Assembly: GCA_947625755.1 (NCBI GenBank)
Contig: CANQPJ010000014.1
Location: forward strand, 1 to 50,823
From: an uncultured Lachnospiraceae bacterium
GTDB lineage: Bacteria; Bacillota; Clostridia; Lachnospirales; Lachnospiraceae
DNA: 50,823 nt
Reading direction: 5' to 3'
Part shown: one piece after another, positions 26,228 to 34,978 of the stretch
Layout: each line of letters begins with the position of its first letter
How positions within the stretch are numbered: the first letter of the stretch is position 1
Notes under the pieces: generated by a model
Seen by the model: the letters and a program-made list of their open reading frames with translations, nothing else
What the model was told of the DNA's origin: nothing
The model's database searches: none
Program-made: the position numbers and the translations under genes

Positions 26228-26690
26228 TTTACATATATATTTGTCTTTTTTTGTGAAGAATATATGTAATTGATTTTCTTTGATTATGGATATTCCAAGA
26301 ATTTACATATAGGACTTGTCTTGTTTTGCGAAAAATATATGTAATTGTTTTTCCCCACCATGAATTTCTCAAAATTTTACATATATATTTGGTTTGTTTT
26401 GCAAAGAATATATGTAATTGATTCTCCCCTATCATGAATTTCTTAACAATTTACATATAGGACTTTTCTTGTTTTGCAAAGAATATATGTAATTGATTCT
26501 CTCCCGTCATGGATTTCCCAACAATTTACATATATATTTGTCTGGTTTTGTGAAGAATATATGTAATTGATTCTCACCCGCCATAAATTTTACAAGAATT
26601 TACATATAGATTTGTTTTTTTGGCAAACAATATATGTAATTAATTCTCCCCCACCATGAATTTCCCATAGATTTTACACACATATCTGAC
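26228..26690. repeat. Tandem array of seven palindromic repeats of about 74 bp
   Basis: Units start at 26228, 26302, 26376, 26450, 26525, 26599 and 26673 (steps 74, 74, 74, 75, 74, 74). Each of the first six opens with TTTACATATA and carries TATATGTAAT 33 bases in, so each is an inverted repeat able to form a hairpin, with inner TTTG/CAAA pairing in several. The second half of the unit (TTGATTCTCCCC and CATGAATTTC) is not palindromic. Units 1, 3 and 5 share ATATATATTTG, while 2 and 4 share ATATAGGACTT, suggesting growth by 148-bp pairs; unit 6 is intermediate and unit 7 is decayed. There is no gene in this stretch. Confidence 0.92.
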
Positions 26691-26745
26691 GGATTGACAA
26701 AAATTTTTTTACAGTCCTTTTTTATATTGAAAAAATTGTTTTGTA

Positions 26746-26761
26746 TAGAAAACGTTTTTCA
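26746..26761. promoter_or_regulatory. LacI/CcpA-type operator before the maltodextrin importer
   Basis: TAGAAAACGTTTTTCA has the central AAAACGTTTT palindrome (26749-26758) around CG that is typical of LacI-family and cre-like operators. It lies about 95 bases before the binding-protein ATG, within the likely promoter region (TTGACA at 26694; TATAGA at 26744). It predicts sugar control of the operon; no LacI-family gene is in the window. Confidence 0.5.
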
Positions 26762-26855
26762 TGCGTACCATACTAGGAGTACCACATAATTTGTATTTGT
26801 TGGGAAAAAGAAAAAAGTCAGAGAATATCTTGAAATTTAGAAAAGGAGAAAGTTT

Positions 26856-28145
26856 ATGCGAAAAAAATTATTAGGAATTGCATTGTGTTTGACAATAGTA
26901 GCGGGATTATTTGTTGGATGTGGTGAAAGCAAAAAAGATTCTTCGAAAGAGACAAAGGGTTCTGTATATTGGCTGAATTTTAAGCCGGAAGCAGATGAAG
27001 CCTTACAGGGCATTGCAAAAACTTATAAAGATGAAACAGGTGTTGAGGTAAAAGTGGTTACAGCAGCCTCCGGAACTTACGAGCAGACATTGACGTCTGA
27101 AATGGAAAAGTCAGATGCGCCTACGTTGTTTGTAGTAGGAAGTCAGGCAGCAGTCAAGACATGGAAAGATTACTGTATTGACCTGAAAGATACAGATGTT
27201 TATAAAGAATTAACTACAGATTCCTTTAACCTGACAGATGAGAATGGAAAAATCTGCTCTATCGGTTACTGTTATGAAAGTTATGGAATTATTGTAAATA
27301 AAAAATTATTAAAAGAAGCAGGATATGAAGTGAAAGATATTAAAAATTTTTCATCATTGAAGCGTATCGCAGAAGATATTCATAAGAGAGCAGATAAACT
27401 TGGCTTTGATGCGTTTACATCATCCGGCATGGATGATTCTTCCTCCTGGAGATTTACAGGGCATCTGGCAAATATGGCATTGTTCTACGAAGCAAGAGAT
27501 GATAAATGGAAAGAGACTCCTGCAACAATCAAGGGAACGTATTTGGACAACTTTAAAAATGTCTGGGATTTATATATTAACAACAGCAAATATAACAAAA
27601 AGACTTTAGCAACCGGCGGATATGACGCACAGGCTGAATTTAAAAACGGTGAGGCTGTATTTTTCCAGAATGGTACATGGGAATATGCAGCAATCAGCGA
27701 AAGCATTCCGGATGAAGATTTAGAGATGATTCCTATTTACTGTGGGGTCAAAGGTGAAGAGAAAGCCGGACTTTGCTCCGGTACGGAAAACCGTTGGGCG
27801 GTAAATGCAAAGGCTTCTGAAGAAGACAGGAAAGCCACTCTTGATTTTATGAAATGGCTTGTGACATCAGAAAAAGGAACAAAAATGATGGCAGAGCAGT
27901 TTGGAGCAATTCCTTATAAGAGTGCAGCAGACAGTGGAAACGTATTTTTAAGAAATGCAAATGATTTAATTGAAAAAGGAAATTACAATGTTGACTGGAC
28001 ATTCAACTATACACCAAACGTAGAAAATTGGAGAGCAAGTCTTGTAGCAGCTATGAATAAATATGATGCAGGAGAATCTTGGGATGATGTAAAGACAGCA
28101 TTTGTAGAAGGATGGGCTACACAGTATAAGGCAGCAAATCAATAA
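26856..28145 (+). CDS. ABC sugar importer, solute-binding lipoprotein (maltodextrin type)
   Basis: The extracellular receptor of a carbohydrate ABC importer, 429 residues, of the family 1 (MalE-like) group. The lipoprotein signal ends in GLFVGC with C22 lipidated. The mature part begins with a Ser/Lys linker and GSVYWLNFKPEADEALQ, then the hinge pattern of binding proteins (VFFQNGTWEYAAI near residue 268, and WAVNAKASEEDRKATLDFMKW). Maltodextrin is inferred from malQ in the same operon. A LacI-type operator and a ribosome binding site (AAAGGAG) precede it. A hairpin follows its stop and can raise its relative amount over the permeases. Confidence 0.9.
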   Translation: MRKKLLGIALCLTIVAGLFVGCGESKKDSSKETKGSVYWLNFKPEADEALQGIAKTYKDETGVEVKVVTAASGTYEQTLTSEMEKSDAPTLFVVGSQAAVKTWKDYCIDLKDTDVYKELTTDSFNLTDENGKICSIGYCYESYGIIVNKKLLKEAGYEVKDIKNFSSLKRIAEDIHKRADKLGFDAFTSSGMDDSSSWRFTGHLANMALFYEARDDKWKETPATIKGTYLDNFKNVWDLYINNSKYNKKTLATGGYDAQAEFKNGEAVFFQNGTWEYAAISESIPDEDLEMIPIYCGVKGEEKAGLCSGTENRWAVNAKASEEDRKATLDFMKWLVTSEKGTKMMAEQFGAIPYKSAADSGNVFLRNANDLIEKGNYNVDWTFNYTPNVENWRASLVAAMNKYDAGESWDDVKTAFVEGWATQYKAANQ

Positions 28146-28165
28146 TATAGGAAAATGGAATTGAC

Positions 28166-28192
28166 AGGGCGGGCAAAGCTCGCCCTCATTTT
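28166..28192 (+). terminator. Intra-operon hairpin between binding protein and permease genes
   Basis: A 9-bp GC-rich stem (28166-28174 with 28178-28186) with an AAA loop is followed by CATTTTAAT. It is a weak terminator or mRNA-protecting structure, as is usual between binding-protein and permease genes. Confidence 0.65.
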
Positions 28193-28216
28193 AATAAAGG
28201 AGGAGGCATATAATTT

Positions 28217-29137
28217 ATGGCAAAGACAACAAAAAACGATAAATCAACGGTCAACTGTAATCTAATCCGCAGGCAGATACAGAGATGTATTGCGCTGTTT
28301 TTGCTTCCTACATTTGGGGCGTTTGCCATTGGATTTATATATCCATTTCTTAAAGGCGTATATTTATCCTTCTGTTCGTTTATTACGACAAGTGATGCAA
28401 CATGGAACGGAGTCGGTAATTATGTAAATGCATTCCGGGACGCTTCTTTTATCCATGCATTTTGGTATACCGCGCTGTATGCCATTGTATCATTGGTTTT
28501 AATTAATGTATTGGCATTTACGGTAGCATATCTTTTGACTTTGGGATTTAAGGGGTCTAATTTATTCCGGACAGCATTTTTCATGCCGAATCTTATTGGC
28601 GGTATTGTTCTTGGATATATTTGGACAATGATTTTTAATGGCATACTTGTGAAAGCAAATACCAGTATTTTAATGGAAACAAAATATGGATTTTGGGGAC
28701 TGGTTATTTTAATGTGCTGGCAGCAGATCGGTTATATGATGATTATATATATTGCCGGATTGCAGGCTGTTCCGGGAGATTTAGTTGAGGCGGCAAAAAT
28801 TGACGGTGCATCAAAATGGAAAACATTAATCTATGTTACTATTCCAAATATTATGCCGTCCATAACAATCTGTTTATTCTTAACATTAACGAATGCGTTT
28901 AAGCTGTTTGACCAGAACCTTGCACTGACAGGCGGACAGCCATTTACCCAGCAGGCGGACGGTTCTGTTATTAAGACAACAGAGATGCTGGCGTTAAATA
29001 TTTTTAATACCTTTTATGGACAAAATACTACTGCCAGAGGTGTGGCACAGGCAAAAGCAGTTATATTTTTTATTCTGGTAGCGGCAATTTCTTTGGTTCA
29101 GCTACGTGCAACAAGGTCAAAGGAGGTACAGCAATAG
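28217..29137 (+). CDS. ABC sugar importer permease, MalF type
   Basis: An integral membrane permease of 306 residues with about six helices. The EAA loop that contacts the ATPase reads EAAKIDGASKWKTLIYVTIPNI. The N-terminal signature (LFLLPTFGAFAIGFIYPFLKGVYLSF) is typical of MalF-like permeases. AAAGGAGGAG lies before the ATG. It overlaps the next permease gene by one base. No ATPase gene is present; carbohydrate importers of this type in Firmicutes commonly use a shared MsiK-type ATPase encoded elsewhere. Confidence 0.92.
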   Translation: MAKTTKNDKSTVNCNLIRRQIQRCIALFLLPTFGAFAIGFIYPFLKGVYLSFCSFITTSDATWNGVGNYVNAFRDASFIHAFWYTALYAIVSLVLINVLAFTVAYLLTLGFKGSNLFRTAFFMPNLIGGIVLGYIWTMIFNGILVKANTSILMETKYGFWGLVILMCWQQIGYMMIIYIAGLQAVPGDLVEAAKIDGASKWKTLIYVTIPNIMPSITICLFLTLTNAFKLFDQNLALTGGQPFTQQADGSVIKTTEMLALNIFNTFYGQNTTARGVAQAKAVIFFILVAAISLVQLRATRSKEVQQ

Positions 29138-30018
29138 TGGAACAGGGAAAATATTATAAAAAAAATAAAGATGCAGATGCTCAACCATTAAAGAATGGCA
29201 GAATACTAACGATAGTATTTACGGTTTTAACATTAATCTATATTAGTCCGATATTTATTGTGCTGATGAACTCCTTTAAGGCAAATACAAATGTAAAGAC
29301 GGATACTTTTGCATGGCCGTCCGGAAATATGTTTGTAGGATGGGCAAATTATTTAAAAGGTTTTACTTTTGGTAACTATCCGTTTTTAAAGTCTATATTG
29401 TTTAGTTTTGTTATTACCGTTCTTTCTACAGCATTGATTATTCTGTGTACATCTATGGCGGCATGGTTTATTGCCCGGGTAGATAATATAATGTGCAAAA
29501 TTGCATATTATTTATTTGTATTTTCAATGATAGTACCTTTTCAGATGGTAATGTTTACACTATCTAAAACAGCAGATACGTTAGGACTGAATACCCCGTG
29601 GACAATTCCGATTATTTATCTGGGATTTGGCGCAGGTATGGCTGTGTTTATGTTTACCGGATTTGTAAAAGGATTGCCAATAGAGATTGAAGAGGCGGCA
29701 GCGATTGATGGCTGCGGACCGATACGGACATTTTTCATTGTTGTTATTCCAATGTTAAAACCGACGTTGATTTCTGTTGGTATTCTGGAAATTATGTGGA
29801 TATGGAACGATTATCTTTTGCCGTATCTGATTTTAGACCGGACGGAGTATATGACAATACCAATTCATATTCAGTATTTGCAGGGAAGTTACGGTTCTGT
29901 TGATTTGGGAGCCATTATGGCATTGATTATTTTAAGTATTATACCGGTTATTATATTCTATCTGACTTGTCAGAAATATATTATCAAAGGCGTTGCTGCG
30001 GGTGCAGTAAAAGGTTAA
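29137..30018 (+). CDS. ABC sugar importer permease, MalG type
   Basis: Second permease of the importer, 293 residues, about six membrane helices, EAA loop EEAAAIDGCGPIRTFFIVVI. The start is GTG, sharing a base with the stop of the MalF-type gene (TAGTG), with AAAGGAGG about ten bases upstream. It pairs with the preceding permease to form the channel. malQ follows 18 bases later. Confidence 0.92.
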   Translation: MEQGKYYKKNKDADAQPLKNGRILTIVFTVLTLIYISPIFIVLMNSFKANTNVKTDTFAWPSGNMFVGWANYLKGFTFGNYPFLKSILFSFVITVLSTALIILCTSMAAWFIARVDNIMCKIAYYLFVFSMIVPFQMVMFTLSKTADTLGLNTPWTIPIIYLGFGAGMAVFMFTGFVKGLPIEIEEAAAIDGCGPIRTFFIVVIPMLKPTLISVGILEIMWIWNDYLLPYLILDRTEYMTIPIHIQYLQGSYGSVDLGAIMALIILSIIPVIIFYLTCQKYIIKGVAAGAVKG

Positions 30019-30036
30019 ATACAGCAGGGAGGCATT

Positions 30037-31539
30037 ATGAGAGCTAGTGGAATTTTATTACCAATTTTCAGCTTGCCGGGAAAGTATGGCATTGGTTGTT
30101 TTTCAAAGGAGGCATATAAATTTATAGACTTTTTAGAAGAGGCAAATCAGAGGTACTGGCAGATACTTCCAATAGGACCTACAAGTTATGGAGATTCTCC
30201 TTATCAGTCATTTTCTACTTTTGCGGGGAATCCATATTTTATCAGTCTGGAAGAGCTGATAGAAGAGGGATTGCTGACAAAAGAGGAGTGTGAGGAAATT
30301 GATTTTTGTACAAAAGCGGAAGAAATAGATTATGAAAAATTGTATAAAAACCGCCGTCAATTATTGCGGAAGGCTTATGAGAGAAGCGGAATATCGCAGA
30401 AGCAGGAATTTCACAAATTCCGGCAGGAAAATAGTTATTGGTTAAGGGACTATGCAATTTTTATGGCTGTAAAAGACAGATTTGGTGGAATAAGTTTTGA
30501 TAATTGGGCTGAAGATATTAGGAAGAGATGGGGCTATTCCATGGAGTACTATCAAAAGGAATTATATTTTGATATTGAATTTTATGAATTTGTTCAATAT
30601 GAATTTTTCCGACAATGGTTTCAGTTAAAGACCTATGCAAATCAAAAAGGCATTATGATTATTGGAGATATTCCGATATATGTTGCATATGACAGTGCGG
30701 ATGTCTGGTCTCATCCTGAACTGTTTCAGTTGGATGGTGAAGGCAGACCGCTGGCAGTGGCAGGCTGTCCTCCGGATGGTTTTTCCGAAAAGGGACAGTT
30801 GTGGGGACATCCATTATATCGGTGGGATTATCATAAAAATACAAATTATGATTGGTGGATTAAGCGAATAGAAAAATGTGTACAGCTCTATGATGTTGTA
30901 AGAATCGACCATTTCAGGGGATTTGATGAATATTATTCCATTCCGGCGGATTCCGAGGATGCCACAGCAGGGCACTGGGAAAAAGGACCGGGCATGGAGT
31001 TGTTTTATGCTGTAAAATATTGTCTGGGTGATATAAAAATTATTGCGGAAGATTTAGGCTATATCACAGATTCTGTTCGTCAGCTGGTAAAAGACTGCAG
31101 GTTTCCGAATATGAAGGTGCTGGAGTTGGCGTTTGATTCCAGAAGCTCTACCGATAGCAATGAATATTTACCGTATCATTATGATAAAAACTGTGTTGTC
31201 TATACAGGAACGCATGATAATGCAACAGTAAAAGGGTGGCTTGAAAATATTCCTCCAAAAGATATAAAGAATATACAGGAGTATCTGGGTACAGCACCAA
31301 AATCGGATGATGAAATGGTTGATGGAATCATAAGATTGGCACAGGCTTCCACTGCAGATACCTGTATTATTCCTATTCAGGATTATCTTTGTCTGGGGAA
31401 TGAGGCGAGAATAAATATTCCATCTACCCTTGGAAATAATTGGAAATGGCGTGTGCAATCTTTTCAGTTGAATAAAAAAGTAATTGAGAAAATTAAAAAA
31501 TATACGAAGGTATATGGAAGGACAATGGAAAAGGAATAA
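30037..31539 (+). CDS. malQ: 4-alpha-glucanotransferase (amylomaltase)
   Basis: A cytoplasmic GH77 enzyme that rearranges imported maltodextrins, releasing glucose and longer chains. 500 residues, normal length. The nucleophile is D291 in VRIDHFRGFDEYY, the acid/base is E338 in IIAEDLGYIT, and the third carboxylate is D394 in TGTHDNATVKGW. The opening RASGILLPIFSLPGKYGIGC is a clear GH77 start. Its place directly after the importer supports maltodextrin as the transported sugar. Confidence 0.96.
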   Translation: MRASGILLPIFSLPGKYGIGCFSKEAYKFIDFLEEANQRYWQILPIGPTSYGDSPYQSFSTFAGNPYFISLEELIEEGLLTKEECEEIDFCTKAEEIDYEKLYKNRRQLLRKAYERSGISQKQEFHKFRQENSYWLRDYAIFMAVKDRFGGISFDNWAEDIRKRWGYSMEYYQKELYFDIEFYEFVQYEFFRQWFQLKTYANQKGIMIIGDIPIYVAYDSADVWSHPELFQLDGEGRPLAVAGCPPDGFSEKGQLWGHPLYRWDYHKNTNYDWWIKRIEKCVQLYDVVRIDHFRGFDEYYSIPADSEDATAGHWEKGPGMELFYAVKYCLGDIKIIAEDLGYITDSVRQLVKDCRFPNMKVLELAFDSRSSTDSNEYLPYHYDKNCVVYTGTHDNATVKGWLENIPPKDIKNIQEYLGTAPKSDDEMVDGIIRLAQASTADTCIIPIQDYLCLGNEARINIPSTLGNNWKWRVQSFQLNKKVIEKIKKYTKVYGRTMEKE

Positions 31540-31557
31540 AAACAAAGGGGCAGCAGG

Positions 31558-32172
31558 GTGTTTTTTATTGAAGGAAAATTTTATGAAATTATATCAAAAC
31601 TGGCAGATTTGGCAATATTGAATCTTTTGTTTGCAATCTCTTGTATTCCGATTGTAACGATTGGAGCAGCCACTACAGCTTTGTATGGAGTGACAGGAAA
31701 GATGGCAGAGAACAGTGAAGGTTATATTGTGAAAACTTATTTCAAATTGTTTCGGGAAAATTTCAGACAGTCTACTATTATGTGGATGATATTATTGACA
31801 GCCGGAAGCATAGCAGCCACGGATTTGTATATTATCGGCAATATGCCAAAGGGCATGGGACAGACTGTGTTGAAAGGACTTGCAATGTTAGCAATTATAG
31901 TAGTGTCGTTTGTATTTTTGTATGCCATGGCATTGCAGAGTACCTTTGATAATACATTGAAAAACACGATAAAAAATGCCCTGCTTCTGGGAATAGGATA
32001 TTTTCCATGGACACTGCTGATAATGGTGGTGGCAGTATTACCGTTGATAACGCTGATGTTCATGGAAAATTTCAGATTTGCAGGCTGGATAATAATGATA
32101 CTCCTTTGGTTTTCAGGGAGCGCATATATTAACTCATATATATTTCATCATATTTTTAAAAAATACATGTAG
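31558..32172 (+). CDS. YesL-like (DUF624) membrane protein
   Basis: A membrane protein of 204 residues with four or five hydrophobic segments, of the YesL/DUF624 family. The start resembles the family pattern (FYEIISKLADLAILNLLFAISCIPIVTIGAATTALY). Family members sit beside sugar ABC importers in many Firmicutes; their function is unknown, and helping the importer is a guess. The start is GTG at 31558 with AAAGGGG upstream. It ends four bases from the stop of the convergent sigma-like gene, leaving no space for a terminator between them. Confidence 0.85.
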   Translation: MFFIEGKFYEIISKLADLAILNLLFAISCIPIVTIGAATTALYGVTGKMAENSEGYIVKTYFKLFRENFRQSTIMWMILLTAGSIAATDLYIIGNMPKGMGQTVLKGLAMLAIIVVSFVFLYAMALQSTFDNTLKNTIKNALLLGIGYFPWTLLIMVVAVLPLITLMFMENFRFAGWIIMILLWFSGSAYINSYIFHHIFKKYM

Positions 32173-32176
32173 TATT

Positions 32177-33004
32177 TTACCGGGTATGTTTTCTCCATTT
32201 CAGCGGATCACTTTGGGCGGATGCTGCAGGAGTGGTATCGGTTATATGTGTATCCTCGTTGACAGAGAGTGTATCCAGCGATGTCTTTAAGAGCAGCGAG
32301 GTTTCATCCTCCGAAATACCCATGGCTTCTGATAATTCTGACAGTTCCGGGACACGCCCCAGTTTTTGATTCAGTTCCTTTGTGACACGGTCCAAACGGT
32401 TTAGTTTGTCTGCCAGATGTTGTCCGATTCTATCTGAATTCATTTCATTATTTATGGTATTTACAATGGCATTTTCAACGCGCTGATAAATATATTGATG
32501 AAAATCACCTGAAGTTTCATGGTATTCAGAGATGGCAATCATCAGTTCCAGATTTCCTTCCTGAATTAAATCTCCAAAAGAAACGCCTCTGCCCCGATAC
32601 TTTTCTGCTATATCTGCTACCGTTTTAAGTTTTGATTCTACTAATTTTTCTGTACAGGAAATATCACCCGAAAGTAATTTTTCGATCAATGCGTTTTGTT
32701 CCCGCAAATCCATATTAGGAATCGTATCCATATCCGTCATATACATGTGGATAAATTCAAGTTCTTCTTTGGACTCATAATTCTTATCTTTTGTTTCAAC
32801 AAAGTTTTTATCTGATGGGGTGAATCCTTCCACTTCTATATTATTCCTTGACAAATAATCATAAATAAACGGATACTGGTTATTGTCATCTATTAATCCG
32901 TCAAAGTAAGTTTGTACTTCTTCCATGCTCACCTTATTTTTATTATTTGCGGCAGTGGAAACTAATTTTTCTAATGCTTCATTGAACAATGTTTTTTTAT
33001 CCAT
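32177..33004 (-). CDS. Sigma-70-like protein lacking region 4
   Basis: A 275-residue protein homologous to the N-terminal two thirds of a primary sigma factor. Residues 5-60 resemble region 1.1, 85-115 region 1.2, 117-185 region 2 and 195-255 region 3. The core-binding motif GDLIQEGNLELMIAISEY (144-161) is kept, but the aromatic DNA-melting segment of regions 2.3-2.4 (normally YATWWIRQAI) reads YIYQRVENAIV. The chain ends after SLDTLSVNEDTHITD, which matches the region 3.2 finger, so the -35 binding region 4 is absent. No remnant of region 4 follows, because the next DNA is the convergent YesL gene. It could be a divergent sigma factor for extended -10 promoters, or a protein that occupies core polymerase. 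Function unknown. Confidence 0.8.
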   Translation of the reverse strand: MDKKTLFNEALEKLVSTAANNKNKVSMEEVQTYFDGLIDDNNQYPFIYDYLSRNNIEVEGFTPSDKNFVETKDKNYESKEELEFIHMYMTDMDTIPNMDLREQNALIEKLLSGDISCTEKLVESKLKTVADIAEKYRGRGVSFGDLIQEGNLELMIAISEYHETSGDFHQYIYQRVENAIVNTINNEMNSDRIGQHLADKLNRLDRVTKELNQKLGRVPELSELSEAMGISEDETSLLLKTSLDTLSVNEDTHITDTTPAASAQSDPLKWRKHTR

Positions 33005-33021
33005 AACTTATACCCCTTTTT

Positions 33022-33050
33022 ATTATATCTGTAGGAATAAAGGGTGCCAA
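33022..33050 (-). promoter_or_regulatory. Promoter of the sigma-like gene
   Basis: On the minus strand TTGGCA (33050-33045), 17 bp, TATAAT (33027-33022). The predicted start (about 33015) leaves only about 11 bases before the ATG, beginning in the GGGG that would serve as ribosome binding site. Confidence 0.65.
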
Positions 33051-33208
33051 TTCTTTATCCTTTTCTTTATTAACGGCTACATAAATGATACATAAAAGCC
33101 TTGCAAAAATCAAGGATAATAGGTAACATTTAAGAGTAAGACACAGCAGTGGCAAAAGTGTACCTTGATTGCAGTCCGGGGAGATGGTTGCAGTGATTAG
33201 GAGGCAAA

Positions 33209-34345
33209 ATGAAAGAAGTATTAAAGAAGATTCAAAAAAGCAGAATTTTTTCACTTATATGTATTTTACTGTTTATAGGAGTATGTTTTGGAATCGGTTC
33301 CCTGATTGCATACATACAGCATGAGGCAGATCCTACCGATATGGCAGTGACATATTTCAGGGCATTCGTACAGCAGGATTACGATAAGATGTATGAATGT
33401 CTTTACACGGACGATGGATATTATATCGATAAAAATATATATACGGCAGAAATGAAAAAAATAAGAAAGGACTATACAATAGATTCTTATGAAATAAAGG
33501 AGCCGGAAAGAAAAGACGGCAGGAAGTTTGTGACGGTAAAATGTACAGATGATGCCGCAAAGAAAGTGAAAGATTTTGTAATATGGATAGAAAGCGCCCG
33601 GACGGGCATTCAGATTGTACCGGATTATTATGTAGAGCTTGAAAATATGATGGCAAAAGGGGTTGAAATAAAAATTCCCAAGACGGACAAGCTGGAAATA
33701 AATGGGAATGTCATAAATGAAAAAACAGCGCAGATTACGGAAAGTAAGGATAATAATATTTATCATCTTGAACGAATACTTACCGGCAAATACACCATAT
33801 CGGCAGCCAATGATATTTATGCAAGAAATAAAACGCTTTCTATCCGCGGTGAAGATGTAAAAATAGATATGACAAAAGAGCCGCTTACAGCAAATGAGGA
33901 ATATGGAAAACGCATTATCAGTCATGGCAAAAAAATAATCAATCAGTTTTATAAAGCGGTAAGAAACAGGGATGAAAAAAGTCCGGCTTTGTTAAAGATG
34001 TTTGCTTCGAAAAAATTAAAAAATAAAGTGTCGGATGCAGTTGAAAAATCCGAAGAAATTATTTTTTGGCCAGAGAAGAGAAATGCTGCGCTTTATAAAG
34101 TGCTGGATATGAAAATAAATAATTTAAAAACAGCAATCAGTTACAATCAATCAGATAAAAATTATGTTCTGACCTGCACATATAAGTACAAATATGTTTC
34201 TTCGACAGATACATCATTAGCGAACAGCTATGTGGACAAAATTTCAGGAACCTGCACCAGCAGGCTGACATTAACTTATAAAGCGGATGGAAATAAATTG
34301 ACAGTAGAAGACATCAGGCTGTCAAATAAAAATAAAAAGAATTAA
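33209..34345 (+). CDS. Membrane-anchored protein of unknown function
   Basis: I do not recognise a named family. One hydrophobic segment (about residues 13-35) follows a Lys-rich N-terminus, giving a type II anchor with the rest outside. Residues about 40-115 resemble an NTF2-like fold (DMAVTYFRAFVQQDYDKMYECL) of the kind found in MecA-type penicillin-binding proteins and TcaA-like proteins. The remainder (about 120-378) is Lys-rich, probably beta-rich, with a second domain from residue 230. AGGAGG precedes the ATG. It is divergent from the sigma-like gene, with 204 bases between them that include an 8-bp inverted repeat (AATCAAGG near 33109, CCTTGATT near 33163). A cell-envelope role is a guess. 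Confidence 0.75.
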   Translation: MKEVLKKIQKSRIFSLICILLFIGVCFGIGSLIAYIQHEADPTDMAVTYFRAFVQQDYDKMYECLYTDDGYYIDKNIYTAEMKKIRKDYTIDSYEIKEPERKDGRKFVTVKCTDDAAKKVKDFVIWIESARTGIQIVPDYYVELENMMAKGVEIKIPKTDKLEINGNVINEKTAQITESKDNNIYHLERILTGKYTISAANDIYARNKTLSIRGEDVKIDMTKEPLTANEEYGKRIISHGKKIINQFYKAVRNRDEKSPALLKMFASKKLKNKVSDAVEKSEEIIFWPEKRNAALYKVLDMKINNLKTAISYNQSDKNYVLTCTYKYKYVSSTDTSLANSYVDKISGTCTSRLTLTYKADGNKLTVEDIRLSNKNKKN

Positions 34346-34355
34346 TGGAGGGAAT

Positions 34356-34928
34356 ATGGCAAAAGAAATTTGGAAGCCGGGAAATATGTTATATCCATTG
34401 CCGGCAGTATTGGTTACAGCAGCAGATAAAAAGGGAAACAATAACGTGTTTACAGTGGCATGGACCGGAACCGTCTGTTCTGATCCCGCTATGGTTTACA
34501 TTTCTGTGCGTCCATCCAGATACTCTTATAACATGATTAAGGAAACAGGCGAGTTTGTAATTAATCTTACCACGGAAAAACTGGCAAAAGCCACCGACTA
34601 TTGTGGTGTTAGATCCGGCAGAGATGAAAATAAATTCGAAACAATGAAGCTGACGATGGAGAGAGCAAAATATGTGAAAGCGCCGCTTTTAAAAGAGAGC
34701 CCTGTCAATCTTGAGTGTGAAGTGGTCAGCATGACCCGCTTGGGAACACATGATATGTTTTTGGCAAAAGTATTGTGCGTACATGCCGATAAAAAATATA
34801 TTAACGATAAGGGTACATTTGACTTGGAAAAAGCACGTCCATTAGTTTATTCTCATGGAAAGTATTACAATATCGGCAAAAAGCTGGGTAAATTTGGGTT
34901 TACAGTGAAAAAGAAGAACACAAAGTAA
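34356..34928 (+). CDS. Flavin reductase-like FMN-binding protein
   Basis: A 190-residue protein of the flavin reductase (FMN-binding split-barrel) family. The family pattern includes VLVTAADKKGNNNVFTVAW, SDPAMVYISVRPSRYSYNMI, and ETGEFVINLT followed by a Cys in KATDYCGVRSGRDENKF. Such proteins bind FMN and act as NAD(P)H:flavin oxidoreductases or electron carriers in anaerobes. The start ATG has GGAGGG close upstream. It follows the membrane-anchored gene by ten bases, so they probably share a transcript. The partner is unknown. Confidence 0.88.
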   Translation: MAKEIWKPGNMLYPLPAVLVTAADKKGNNNVFTVAWTGTVCSDPAMVYISVRPSRYSYNMIKETGEFVINLTTEKLAKATDYCGVRSGRDENKFETMKLTMERAKYVKAPLLKESPVNLECEVVSMTRLGTHDMFLAKVLCVHADKKYINDKGTFDLEKARPLVYSHGKYYNIGKKLGKFGFTVKKKNTK

Positions 34929-34978
34929 GGGAAAAAAGGCGCATGGATACGCAGAGTGAAAAGGTCGTGAGATAAACT

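Noticed and set aside
26228-26690. CRISPR array
   Set aside because: The whole 74-bp unit is repeated, including what would be spacers, and no cas genes are near. A minus-strand frame through the units shifts phase each unit because 74 is not a multiple of three, so it is not a repeat protein either.
32997-33254. 85-codon minus-strand frame upstream of the sigma-like gene
   Set aside because: It overlaps the start of the divergent membrane-anchored gene and the promoter of the sigma-like gene; its hydrophobic stretch is a reverse reading of the other gene's membrane segment.
33266-33925. 219-codon minus-strand frame
   Set aside because: It is antisense to the membrane-anchored protein gene, without a ribosome binding site or domain.
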